17,142 bases of DNA. It comes from JARKQH01 sp964631605 (GTDB lineage: Bacteria > Verrucomicrobiota > Verrucomicrobiia > Limisphaerales > UBA8199). The position numbers were made by a program, and so were the translations under genes. Shown here piece by piece: positions 7,164-14,698 of the stretch. Location of the stretch: the NCBI GenBank assembly GCA_964631605.1, contig CAZVYG010000100.1, forward strand, positions 1-17,142. The letters run 5' to 3'. Within the stretch, counting starts at the first letter, position 1. Every line of letters starts with the position of its first letter. Below the pieces are notes generated by a model. That model searched no databases. It had not been told where the DNA came from and saw only the letters and a program-made list of their open reading frames with translations.

Positions 7164-9032
7164 ATGAAACTCCAAGTTCTGCCCTGGTTGATCCTGTTCC
7201 TGCCGCTGGCGGCGGCGGGGCTGATCACCCTGTTCACGCTGCGCAATCAAAAGCTCAGCGCGGGGCTTTCCATCGGGGCGGTGGTTGCCGGTTTTGTTCT
7301 CAGTGTTCTGTTTCTGGCGGTCAATCCACTCTCGCCCGCTCGTGAACTGGGCCTGAACTGGTTGTCCATCGGCGAATTTCAGGTCGAGTTCGGGCTGCGC
7401 CTGGACCCCCTGAGCCTGCTCATGATGCTCGTGGTGACCGGTGTCGCCGGCGTGATCCACATCTATTCCTGGGGCTACATGCGCGGCGATGGGGGCCTGT
7501 CGCGCTACTTCGCCTGTCTGAGCCTCTTCACCTTCTCGATGCTGGGCATCGTCCTGGCCAACAACTTCCTGCAACTGTTCATCTTCTGGGAGTTGGTGGG
7601 TGTTTCGAGCTATCTGCTCATCGGGTTCTGGTATGAAAAACCCGCCGCGGCCGATGCGGGCAAGAAGGCTTTTATCACCAACCGGCTCGGCGATTTTGGT
7701 TTCATTCTGGGCATTCTGACCGTTTGGGCGGCGCTGGGGTCGCTCAACTTCGGCGTGCTGGCGGAGAAACTCGGAGCCAATCCCCAGGCGCTCGGGACGG
7801 CGACCACCCTCGCCGGGCTGCTGATTTTCTGCGGGGCGATGGGCAAGAGCGCGCAATTCCCGTTGCACGTCTGGCTGCCGGATGCCATGGAGGGCCCCAC
7901 GCCGGTCAGCGCCCTGATTCACGCCGCGACCATGGTCGCCGCGGGCGTTTACATGCTCTGCCGGGTGTTCTTCCTGCTGAACGCGGACGCGTTGGAGGTC
8001 ATCGCCTGGATCGGCGGCTTCACCGCCCTGATATCGGCCCTGATGGCGATTCAGCAAAACGACATCAAACGCATTCTCGCTTACTCGACCCTTTCGCAAC
8101 TCGGCTACATGGTCATGGCGGTCGGTCTCCACGGCCCCACCCCGGCCATGTTCCACCTGACCACCCACGCCTTCTTCAAGGCGCTGCTGTTCCTGGGCGC
8201 CGGTTCGGTCATCATCGCCTGCCACCACGAACAGGACATCTGGAAGATGGGCGGGCTGTGGCGAAAAATGCCGGTGACCTTCTGGACGTTTCTGGCCGGC
8301 ACCCTGGCTTTGGCGGGGGTGTGGCCGCTCAGCGGTTTCTTCAGCAAGGATGCCATCCTCGCCGAGGCCTTCGAGCGGCATCATTACGGGCTGTTCGCCC
8401 TCGGCGTGGCGGTGGCGCTGCTGACCACGTTCTACATGTTCCGGCTGGTGTTTGTGGTCTTCTTCGGCGCCACCAGGGCCGAGGCGGCCGGCCATGCGCA
8501 CGAATCGCCGCAGGTCATGCTCTGGCCGCTGCGAGTCCTTGCCACCCTTAGCATTGTGGGCGGCGTCATCAGCCTGGACCACCTCTACCGGCTGCAGTTT
8601 GAGCCTGCCGCGGCCGAAAAGGCGCTTCCCTGGACCGCGCAACTGATGCATCCCTTCCTCCATGCGCCCGTGCCCGCGGCGCTGGGTTTGTTCGCCGCCC
8701 TGGCGGGCTTTGCGGCCGCCTGGACCTGCTACCGCCGGGCGGAAACCGATCCTTTGCCGGCGAAACTGGGGTTGGCGGCGCGGGCGATGCGCGACCGGTT
8801 CTACTTCGACGAGCTGTATCAGGCGACGGTGATACGCGCGCATGATTTTGTGGCGACTCTTGCCGATTGGGCCGACCGGTGGCTCATCGCCGGTCTGGCG
8901 GTGCGCGGCACGCACGGCACGACCGAGCTGATTGGCCGCGCCCTGCGGCTGGCGCAGACCGGCAACCTGCAGACCTACGCGTTTCTGTTCGCCCTGGGGG
9001 TCGCCTTTGTTTTGTGGTGGGTGCTGGGATGA
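7164..9032 (+). CDS. nuoL: NADH-quinone oxidoreductase subunit L (ND5-like proton pump)
   Basis: A 622-residue antiporter-like membrane subunit at the far end of the membrane arm. Expected charged residues are present: E143 (FWELVG, TM5), D177 (RLGDFGF), K228 (GAMGKSAQFPLHVWLPDAMEGPTP, TM7), K339 (HAFFKALLF) and K395 (GFFSKDAIL, TM12). The HEQDIWKMGGL motif at 355-365 is diagnostic for NuoL/ND5. The C-terminal part has YFDELYQ and a final GNLQTYAFLFALGV, consistent with the lateral helix and terminal anchor of the family. Length is close to E. coli NuoL (613). The stop is ATGA, opening a chain of two very short ORFs that ends one base before the nuoM ATG. Confidence 0.97.
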   Translation: MKLQVLPWLILFLPLAAAGLITLFTLRNQKLSAGLSIGAVVAGFVLSVLFLAVNPLSPARELGLNWLSIGEFQVEFGLRLDPLSLLMMLVVTGVAGVIHIYSWGYMRGDGGLSRYFACLSLFTFSMLGIVLANNFLQLFIFWELVGVSSYLLIGFWYEKPAAADAGKKAFITNRLGDFGFILGILTVWAALGSLNFGVLAEKLGANPQALGTATTLAGLLIFCGAMGKSAQFPLHVWLPDAMEGPTPVSALIHAATMVAAGVYMLCRVFFLLNADALEVIAWIGGFTALISALMAIQQNDIKRILAYSTLSQLGYMVMAVGLHGPTPAMFHLTTHAFFKALLFLGAGSVIIACHHEQDIWKMGGLWRKMPVTFWTFLAGTLALAGVWPLSGFFSKDAILAEAFERHHYGLFALGVAVALLTTFYMFRLVFVVFFGATRAEAAGHAHESPQVMLWPLRVLATLSIVGGVISLDHLYRLQFEPAAAEKALPWTAQLMHPFLHAPVPAALGLFAALAGFAAAWTCYRRAETDPLPAKLGLAARAMRDRFYFDELYQATVIRAHDFVATLADWADRWLIAGLAVRGTHGTTELIGRALRLAQTGNLQTYAFLFALGVAFVLWWVLG

Positions 9033-9057
9033 GCCAATGAACCAACCAACGCGCTGA
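9029..9057 (+). other. Chain of two very short ORFs between nuoL and nuoM
   Basis: ATG 9029 overlaps the nuoL stop (ATGA) and opens a three-codon ORF ending in TGA at 9038-9040. A second ATG at 9037 overlaps that stop, again as ATGA, and opens a six-codon ORF ending in TGA at 9055-9057. One base later is the nuoM ATG at 9059. The geometry would let a terminating ribosome restart step by step into nuoM. No purine-rich Shine-Dalgarno precedes nuoM. A functional role is inference. Confidence 0.3.
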
Positions 9058-9058
9058 T

Positions 9059-10654
9059 ATGTCTCCGCTGACCTACATCCTCGGCTGGCCGCTTCTGGCG
9101 GCGCTGGCGCTGGTGTTCGTCCCGCGCAACTACCGGGTGGTGATCCGCGCCACCGCCGTCGCCGCCACCCTGCTCTCAGCGGTGGTGGCGGTGAAAATGT
9201 TCGCGCAATTCGCCGGCGCGCCGGCGGGCGCGTCGGGTTACCGGTTCGAGCAGGTGGCGCCCTGGGTGAACGCCCTGGGGATCAGCTATTATGTGGGCGT
9301 GGACGGCATCAACGCGGGGCTGGTGCTGATGGCGGCCATCGTCGCCTTCGCCGCCGCGTGCGCCTCCTGGGAGATTCAGCAGCGGGAAAAGGAATTCTAC
9401 ATCCTGCTGTTGGTCATGGCGGGGGGCATCCTGGGCGCTTTTGCCTCCCTGGACCTTTTCTTCTTCTACCTGTTCCACGAGTTCGCCCTGGTGCCGACCT
9501 TTATCATGATCGGCCTGTGGGGGCGGGGTGAGCAGAAGAACTACGCCACTTTCCAAATCACGCTTTACCTGAGCCTCGGCTCGCTGGTGGTGCTCGTGGG
9601 ATTGATCGCTCTTTACCTCCAGGCTGGCCTCAACACTTTCAGCATCCCCGCGCTGGTGGCGCATTTCCGCCAGAACCCCATGCCGCTGGGCGCCCAGCAG
9701 TTCATCTTCCCGCTGCTGCTCTTCGGCTTTGGCATCCTGGTTTCCCTGTGGCCGTTTCATAGCTGGGCCCCGCCCGGTTACGGCGCCGCTCCCTCGGCGA
9801 CGGCGATGCTCCATGCGGGCGTGCTCAAGAAGTTCGGCCTCTACGGGCTGATCCGGATTGCGTTGCCCATCATGCCCGAGGCTGCGCGCGAGTGGATGCC
9901 GATCCTGGCGTGGCTTTGCCTGGGCAACCTGCTCTATTGCGGGTGGGTGGCGATGAAACAACGCGACTTCAACTGGCTGGTCGGTTACTCGAGCGTGGCG
10001 CACATGGGCTTTGTGTTCCTGGGCATCGCGACCCTCACCCCGATCGGCATCACCGGCGCTGTCCTGGTGATGGTCGCCCACGGTTTCCTGGCCGCGCTCA
10101 CGTTCGGCCTTAACGGCTACATCCATCACCAGACCGGCACCCTGCAGATGGACCAGTTGGGCGGCTTGCTGCGCCGCCTCCCCTTCATCGGCGGAGCCTT
10201 GATGATGGCCGCCTTCGCCGGGTGCGGCCTGCCGGGTTTCGCCAATTTCGCGGGGGAAATCACGGTCTTTTTCGGCGCCTGGAAAGTGTATCCGCTGGTG
10301 ACGGTGCTGGCGTGCTGGGGGGCGCTGATCGTGGGGGCGGTTTACATGCTGCGCGCCGTTCGCGCCGTCATGCACGGGCCGCTGCCGGAGCGCTGGGCCG
10401 AGGTGCCGGACGCGCCTCATTTCTGGCGCAAACTGCCGTTCCTTGCCTTGCTGGCCGGCCTGTTGCTCTTTGGCTGCTTCCCGCGCCTGCTGACGGACAA
10501 AATCCAGGGCGGCCTGGCGAGTGTCCTGACCCCCTCCCCCATCGCGCGGGTGGGGGTGAGCGAACCCCTGGCTGCCGCCATGCCGCCGGCAGACCCCACC
10601 CCTTTTGAGCCGGAGCGCCCGAGGGTTCCGGCAGGCCCGACTGTCCGCGAATGA
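9059..10654 (+). CDS. nuoM: NADH-quinone oxidoreductase subunit M (ND4-like), TM7 lysine replaced
   Basis: A 531-residue antiporter-like membrane subunit, middle pump of the membrane arm. Conserved features include E141 in TM5 (LFHEFALVPTF), H234 in PFHSW, an adjacent pair K257-K258 in TM8 (HAGVLKKFGLYGLIRI), and E400 in TM12 (GFANFAGEITVFFG). The usual TM7 lysine (in E. coli AVKMPVVPLHGW) is absent. The anchored alignment gives GILVSLWPFHSW with L227 at that place, and the following WLPDAH is WAPPGY. The last ~40 residues form a Pro-rich tail with no family match that I recognise, encoded over a C/G-rich palindrome. The stop overlaps nuoN as ATGA. Subunit identity is secure from order and motifs. 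Confidence 0.95.
   Translation: MSPLTYILGWPLLAALALVFVPRNYRVVIRATAVAATLLSAVVAVKMFAQFAGAPAGASGYRFEQVAPWVNALGISYYVGVDGINAGLVLMAAIVAFAAACASWEIQQREKEFYILLLVMAGGILGAFASLDLFFFYLFHEFALVPTFIMIGLWGRGEQKNYATFQITLYLSLGSLVVLVGLIALYLQAGLNTFSIPALVAHFRQNPMPLGAQQFIFPLLLFGFGILVSLWPFHSWAPPGYGAAPSATAMLHAGVLKKFGLYGLIRIALPIMPEAAREWMPILAWLCLGNLLYCGWVAMKQRDFNWLVGYSSVAHMGFVFLGIATLTPIGITGAVLVMVAHGFLAALTFGLNGYIHHQTGTLQMDQLGGLLRRLPFIGGALMMAAFAGCGLPGFANFAGEITVFFGAWKVYPLVTVLACWGALIVGAVYMLRAVRAVMHGPLPERWAEVPDAPHFWRKLPFLALLAGLLLFGCFPRLLTDKIQGGLASVLTPSPIARVGVSEPLAAAMPPADPTPFEPERPRVPAGPTVRE
10534..10560 (+). repeat. C/G-tract imperfect palindrome in the nuoM tail
   Basis: CCCCCA (10536-10541) and TGGGGG (10551-10556) are inverted, with TCGCGCGGG between them. 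The composition resembles short intergenic palindromes common in GC-rich genomes, but here it is inside coding sequence for the Pro-rich C-terminal tail of NuoM. Only one copy is seen in this window, so its repeat nature is not shown. Confidence 0.3.
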
Positions 10655-12102
10655 ACACGTTGCTGCTGAGTCACGAACTGCTGGTGCTGGCCCTGGGCCT
10701 GATCCTGCTGCTGGCCGACCTGTGGCTGCCCGCCGCCGCCCGGCGGCAGCTCGGTTATGTGGCGGCGGCGGGTCTGGCCGGCATCCTGCTCTACAGCTTC
10801 ATCGCCGTGCGGGTCGCGCCGGGAGAAATCCAATACGCCTTTTTCGAAATGTACGCCTTGGACGGCCTGGCGCTGTTCTTCAAACGGTTTTTCCTGCTGG
10901 CCGCGTTGATGGTGCTGCTGATGTCCGTCGAGTTCTCGGGAACGATGTCCACCGGGGTGTCCGAATACTACGCGCTGATCCTGTTCGCGCTGCTGGGGAT
11001 GTTGCTGGCGTCCTCGGCCAATGACTTCGCGCTGCTGTTCGTCGCGCTCGAGCTGATGACGATCACCTTCTACGTGCTGACCAGTTTCCATCGCTCGCGC
11101 ATCACTTCGCTCGAGGCGGGCGTCAAATACCTCATCATCGGCGCCCTCTCGACCGGGTTCACGGTTTACGGCATCGCCCTGGTTTACGGGCTCAGCGGCA
11201 AGTTGAATTTCAATGAGCTGGCCGCCGTCTCGGGTTCGCTCGGTGGCAACCCGCTGTTTTTGTTTGGGCTGGTCCTGATCCTGGCCGGGCTCGGATTCAA
11301 GATCGCCGCCTTCCCGTTCCAGATTTGGGCGCCGGACGTTTACCAGGGCGCCCCGGCGCCCACCACCGCCTTTTTGGCGGTGGGTTCCAAAGCCGCCGGT
11401 TTTGTTTTGCTGCTGCGGGTGCTTTTTGTGGCGGTGCCCGAGGTGAGTTTCCAGTGGGTGAACCTCCTGATCGTGATTTCGGCGATCACCATTTTGTACG
11501 GCAACCTCTGCGCGATCCCGCAACGGAATCTCAAACGGTTGCTGGGCTACTCGAGCATCGCGCACGCCGGCTACCTGCTCATGGGGATCGCCGCCCTGAG
11601 CCGGGACGGCCAGTCGGCAGTGCTCTACTACCTCGGCGGCTACCTCTTCACCGTGCTGGGCGCTTTCACTGTGATCTGCCTGGTGATGCGCCAGGTGGAA
11701 AGCGAGGACATCGCTTCGCTGGCCGGCCTGGGACAGCGCTCGCCGCTGCTGGCGGCCACCCTGACGCTGGCCATGGTGTCCCTGGCGGGCCTCCCGCCGC
11801 TGGCGGGCTTTGTGGGCAAGTTCCTCCTGCTGATGTCGGTCCTCGCGCAGGCGCCGGCCCAGCCCGGTTATTATTGCCTCGCCTTCACCACGCTCGCCGG
11901 CGTGGTGATCTCGCTCTACTACTATTTTGGCGTGATTCGGGCGATTTATTGGTCGAAAACCGCCGCCGACCTTTCTCCCATCCAGCCCTCGGCGCCCATC
12001 CGCGCCACGCTCTACGCCTGCATCGCGGGCATGCTCTACCTCGGCCTGTTTCCCGGCGCCCTGGTCAATCTCACCGAAGAGGTGGTCAAAGTGCTGCGTT
12101 GA
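10651..12102 (+). CDS. nuoN: NADH-quinone oxidoreductase subunit N (ND2-like proton pump)
   Basis: A 483-residue antiporter-like membrane subunit next to NuoK. The key residues lie at nearly the same numbers as in E. coli: E134 (ALELMTI, TM5), K217 (GLGFKIAAFPFQIWAPDVYQGAP, TM7), K247 (VGSKAAGF, TM8) and K390 (GFVGKFLLL, TM12). About fourteen hydrophobic segments are apparent. Length matches the family (about 480-490). The start overlaps the nuoM stop as ATGA. It is the last nuo gene. A regulator follows after 53 bases on the same strand with no visible terminator between them, so co-transcription is plausible. Confidence 0.97.
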   Translation: MNTLLLSHELLVLALGLILLLADLWLPAAARRQLGYVAAAGLAGILLYSFIAVRVAPGEIQYAFFEMYALDGLALFFKRFFLLAALMVLLMSVEFSGTMSTGVSEYYALILFALLGMLLASSANDFALLFVALELMTITFYVLTSFHRSRITSLEAGVKYLIIGALSTGFTVYGIALVYGLSGKLNFNELAAVSGSLGGNPLFLFGLVLILAGLGFKIAAFPFQIWAPDVYQGAPAPTTAFLAVGSKAAGFVLLLRVLFVAVPEVSFQWVNLLIVISAITILYGNLCAIPQRNLKRLLGYSSIAHAGYLLMGIAALSRDGQSAVLYYLGGYLFTVLGAFTVICLVMRQVESEDIASLAGLGQRSPLLAATLTLAMVSLAGLPPLAGFVGKFLLLMSVLAQAPAQPGYYCLAFTTLAGVVISLYYYFGVIRAIYWSKTAADLSPIQPSAPIRATLYACIAGMLYLGLFPGALVNLTEEVVKVLR

Positions 12103-12105
12103 GGC

Positions 12106-12122
12106 GGGAGGAATCCCGGTTG
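12106..12122 (+). promoter_or_regulatory. Strong Shine-Dalgarno and alternative TTG start of the Rrf2 gene
   Basis: GGGAGG (12106-12111) stands eight bases before a TTG at 12120-12122, which is in frame with the Rrf2 ORF. It would add 12 residues before the family-like start at GTG 12156. The GTG has no comparable Shine-Dalgarno. The site decides between a 151- and a 139-residue protein. Confidence 0.5.
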
Positions 12123-12155
12123 CAGTCTGCTCCGGCTGCGCCTAAGTTCACGCGC

Positions 12156-12575
12156 GTGAAGCTGTCGGTCAAAAGTGATTACGCCGCCCGGGCGGTCCTG
12201 GGTCTGGCCCGTCATTACTCGGCGGGACAGGCTCTGCGGGTGGAACAAGTGGCGGCCGAGCAGAACGTGCCGCCGAATTACCTGGTGCAAATTCTCATCG
12301 AGCTCAAGGCCCAGGGGATCGTGCGCAGCCTGCGGGGCAAGGAGGGCGGATACCTGCTGGCCCGCCCGCCCGCCGAGATTTCCATGGGCGACATTCTTCG
12401 GGCCATGCATGGCGCGGTGTTCGACACCCCCGCCCTGTCCGACCCCGAGTGCCCGCCCGAACTGCGCGCCGCCTGGCAGGCGCTGCGGCACAACCTCGAA
12501 CGCACCGCCGACAGCATCACCTTCCAGCAACTGCTCGACGAAGGCAACGGCAAGGAAAAGATGTATTACATCTGA
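12156..12575 (+). CDS. Rrf2-family transcriptional regulator, no 3-Cys Fe-S motif
   Basis: A 139-residue winged helix-turn-helix protein of the Rrf2 family (relatives IscR, NsrR, CymR). The N-terminus KLSVKSDYAARAVLGLARH is the family signature. The recognition region LRVEQVAAEQNVPPNYLVQI (27-46) and the wing RGKEGGYLLARP (60-71) follow. Only one cysteine is present (C99 in SDPECPPEL). The three-cysteine loop that holds [2Fe-2S] in IscR is missing, so the signal sensed is unknown. The start at GTG 12156 follows family alignment. TTG 12120, with its better Shine-Dalgarno, is the alternative. It lies directly behind nuoN, which suggests a link with respiratory or redox state, but its targets are not evident. 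Its last ten bases overlap the converging DUF255 gene. Confidence 0.9.
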   Translation: MKLSVKSDYAARAVLGLARHYSAGQALRVEQVAAEQNVPPNYLVQILIELKAQGIVRSLRGKEGGYLLARPPAEISMGDILRAMHGAVFDTPALSDPECPPELRAAWQALRHNLERTADSITFQQLLDEGNGKEKMYYI

Positions 12576-14653
12576 TCCCCGCCCGGCCCGCCCGGCGGTT
12601 GCGCGCGCAAGAGTTTGCGCACCTCCGCCGGATCGGCCGTCGGCGCCTGGCAACTGGCGCCGTAGCAGAGGTAAACCCGCGCCGCGCCGCTCTCCAGAGT
12701 CTGGGCGAAAGCCTCGACCGGCCCGCGCGTTCCCAGCACGACTTTGCCCGGCTGATAGACTGAATGCAACGCCCGCAACAAGGGGCCGGCCTGCTCCGGC
12801 GGGCCCGAAACCACCGCGCGCACCGGCTCGGAGAGGCAGAGGTCGGCCGCTTGAAGCAGATACGGCACCGCTTGCGGTTGCTGTCCCATCCGGCCGGCAA
12901 AAAGCGCCAGGCCGCGTTCCGCCGCCTCTTCGTACTCCCGCCGGCCGGTGATCTTGCCCAGCTCCAGCAAGGCAAGAATGGCCACGGAATTGCCCGAGGG
13001 TTCCGCCCCGTCGTATTCATCCTTCACGCGCAGGATCAAGCCGGCGTCGGCGCTCTGCCAAAAACCGCCCCGTTCCCGATCCAGGAAGGTGGCCAAAAGC
13101 GCGTCGGCGAGGGCCACGGCAAACTCCAGATGGGCGGGCTCCACCGTCGTTTGATAAAGCTCGAGCACGCCGGAAAGCAGAAACGCGTAAGCATCCAGAA
13201 GCTGCACCCGGTCCCGCTCTCCATCCCGCCAGCGATGATACAGCCGCCGCGCCTGTCCATCCCAAAGCCGCGCCTTGAGAAACGCCAGGTTCCGCTCCGC
13301 CGCCGCACGGTAACGTTCCTCTCCCAGGACGGCGCCCGCCCGCGCCAGGGCGCCCAGCATCAAGCCGTTCCACGACGCCAGAACCTTGTCGTCGCGGTGC
13401 GGCCGAACCCGCCGCGCCCGCGCCTCGAGCATCTTCCTTTTGGCGGACGCCAGCGCCGCCCGCCCCCGATCGTCCGCCAGGGGCTCCGCCTCATACAACA
13501 CATTCTGGTTCGGGAGCGGCTGCGGGTGGCTGTGATCCACGAAATTGCCCGCCTCGGTGACGCCGAAGTGACGCACGGCGGCTTCGAATTCGTCCGGCGC
13601 AAGCAGGGCGGCCAATTCCGCCCGCGTCCAACAGTAGAATTTGCCCTCGTGTCCCTCGCTATCCGCGTCCTCGGCGGAATAGAACCCGCCCTCGGGATGG
13701 GTCATGTCGCGAAGCACGTAATCGAGGATGCCGCGGACCACCTCGGCGTGGCGGGGCTCGCCGCTGACGAGGAAGGCGTCGAGGTAGAGTTGGGCGAGCT
13801 GGGCGTTGTCGTACAGCATTTTTTCGAAGTGCGGCACCCGCCATTCGGCATCCACCGCGTACCGCGCGAAGCCGCCGCCGAGCTGGTCATGAATTCCGCC
13901 CTGCGCCATCCGGTCGCAGGTGTGCAACACCATCCGCCGCGCTTCCTCGTCCCCAAAACGATGCGCGTACCGCAGCAGAAATCGCGGGTGGCTCGGCTGC
14001 GGAAATTTGGGCGCGTGGCCGAACCCGCCATGGCGCGGGTCGTACCCATCCTTAAGCCGCGCGCCGGCCTGGCGCAGGAGCTCGGGTGCCAGGGGCGCGG
14101 CGGCGCCGGCCAGGGCCGCCGCGGTGAATTGCTCGAGCTGGGCGTGAATGCTGCCGGCCGACTGCTCGAGGTCCGCCCGCCGGTCCCGCCACAGGTCCGC
14201 AATGTGGCGGAGAAGCTGCAAAAAGCCCGGCCGGCCATGGCGCGGCTCCGGCGGGAAATAGGTGCCGCCAAAGAACGGCTTGCGCTCGGGCGTGAGAAAG
14301 ACGCTCAACGGCCAGCCCCCCTGGCCCGTGGTGGCCTGGACAAAGGTCATGTAGATTTTATCCACGTCGGGCCGTTCCTCCCGGTCCACCTTGATGCTGA
14401 CGAAATGTTCGTTGAGGAACCGGCCGACCGTCTCGCTTTCAAAGGTCTCCCGCTCCATGACGTGGCACCAGTGGCAGGTCGAATAACCAATGCTCAGGAA
14501 CACCGGCTTGTTCTGCTGCCGCGCCCGGGCAAACGCCTCGTCGCCCCAGGGGAACCAATCCACCGGGTTGTGTTGATGCTGCAACAGGTAGGGCGATTTT
14601 TCGCGCGCCAGCCGGTTGCCCTGCGCCCGGGTCGCGTCGGTTCGAGTCTGCAT
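12566..14653 (-). CDS. DUF255 / YyaL-like protein (thioredoxin fold plus alpha/alpha barrel; SPATA20 family)
   Basis: A 695-residue protein of the widespread family that includes bacterial YyaL and human SPATA20. An N-terminal thioredoxin-like domain (about 15-170) has the C60-H-W-C63 motif in STCHWCHVMERETFES, DREERPDVD at 90-98, and GGWPLSVFLTPERKPFFGGT at 112-131. The rest resembles an (alpha/alpha)6 barrel of glycosidase/epimerase type, with HGGFGHAPKFPQPSHPRFLL (208-227), GGIHDQLGGGFARYAVD (252-268) and HFEKMLYDNAQLAQLY (275-290). The C-terminal CYGASCQAPTADP is also a family mark. The reaction catalysed is not established. The ATG has GGTGGAG just upstream. It lies 45 bases downstream of thyA on the same strand. 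Its 3' end overlaps the Rrf2 gene tail to tail. Confidence 0.93.
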   Translation of the reverse strand: MQTRTDATRAQGNRLAREKSPYLLQHQHNPVDWFPWGDEAFARARQQNKPVFLSIGYSTCHWCHVMERETFESETVGRFLNEHFVSIKVDREERPDVDKIYMTFVQATTGQGGWPLSVFLTPERKPFFGGTYFPPEPRHGRPGFLQLLRHIADLWRDRRADLEQSAGSIHAQLEQFTAAALAGAAAPLAPELLRQAGARLKDGYDPRHGGFGHAPKFPQPSHPRFLLRYAHRFGDEEARRMVLHTCDRMAQGGIHDQLGGGFARYAVDAEWRVPHFEKMLYDNAQLAQLYLDAFLVSGEPRHAEVVRGILDYVLRDMTHPEGGFYSAEDADSEGHEGKFYCWTRAELAALLAPDEFEAAVRHFGVTEAGNFVDHSHPQPLPNQNVLYEAEPLADDRGRAALASAKRKMLEARARRVRPHRDDKVLASWNGLMLGALARAGAVLGEERYRAAAERNLAFLKARLWDGQARRLYHRWRDGERDRVQLLDAYAFLLSGVLELYQTTVEPAHLEFAVALADALLATFLDRERGGFWQSADAGLILRVKDEYDGAEPSGNSVAILALLELGKITGRREYEEAAERGLALFAGRMGQQPQAVPYLLQAADLCLSEPVRAVVSGPPEQAGPLLRALHSVYQPGKVVLGTRGPVEAFAQTLESGAARVYLCYGASCQAPTADPAEVRKLLRAQPPGGPGGDQM

Positions 14654-14698
14654 GTCTCCACCCTAACCCCGGCCGGCCCAAAGCGCAAAAAGCGCCGC

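Noticed and set aside
7131..8915. A 594-codon minus-strand ORF opposite nuoL
   Set aside because: Same antisense codon-bias effect. The + strand encodes an unmistakable NuoL.
9176..10420. A 414-codon minus-strand ORF opposite nuoM
   Set aside because: Antisense shadow with low-complexity His/Gln/Arg composition.
11325..12155. Upstream extension of the Rrf2 reading frame through nuoN
   Set aside because: The extension lies in another frame of nuoN and has no homology. The family begins at KLSVKSDYA.
14676..14698. Small palindromes (GGCCGGCC, and GCGC around AAAAA) between thyA and the DUF255 gene
   Set aside because: Too short and without a T-run in the right place to call a terminator or regulatory site.
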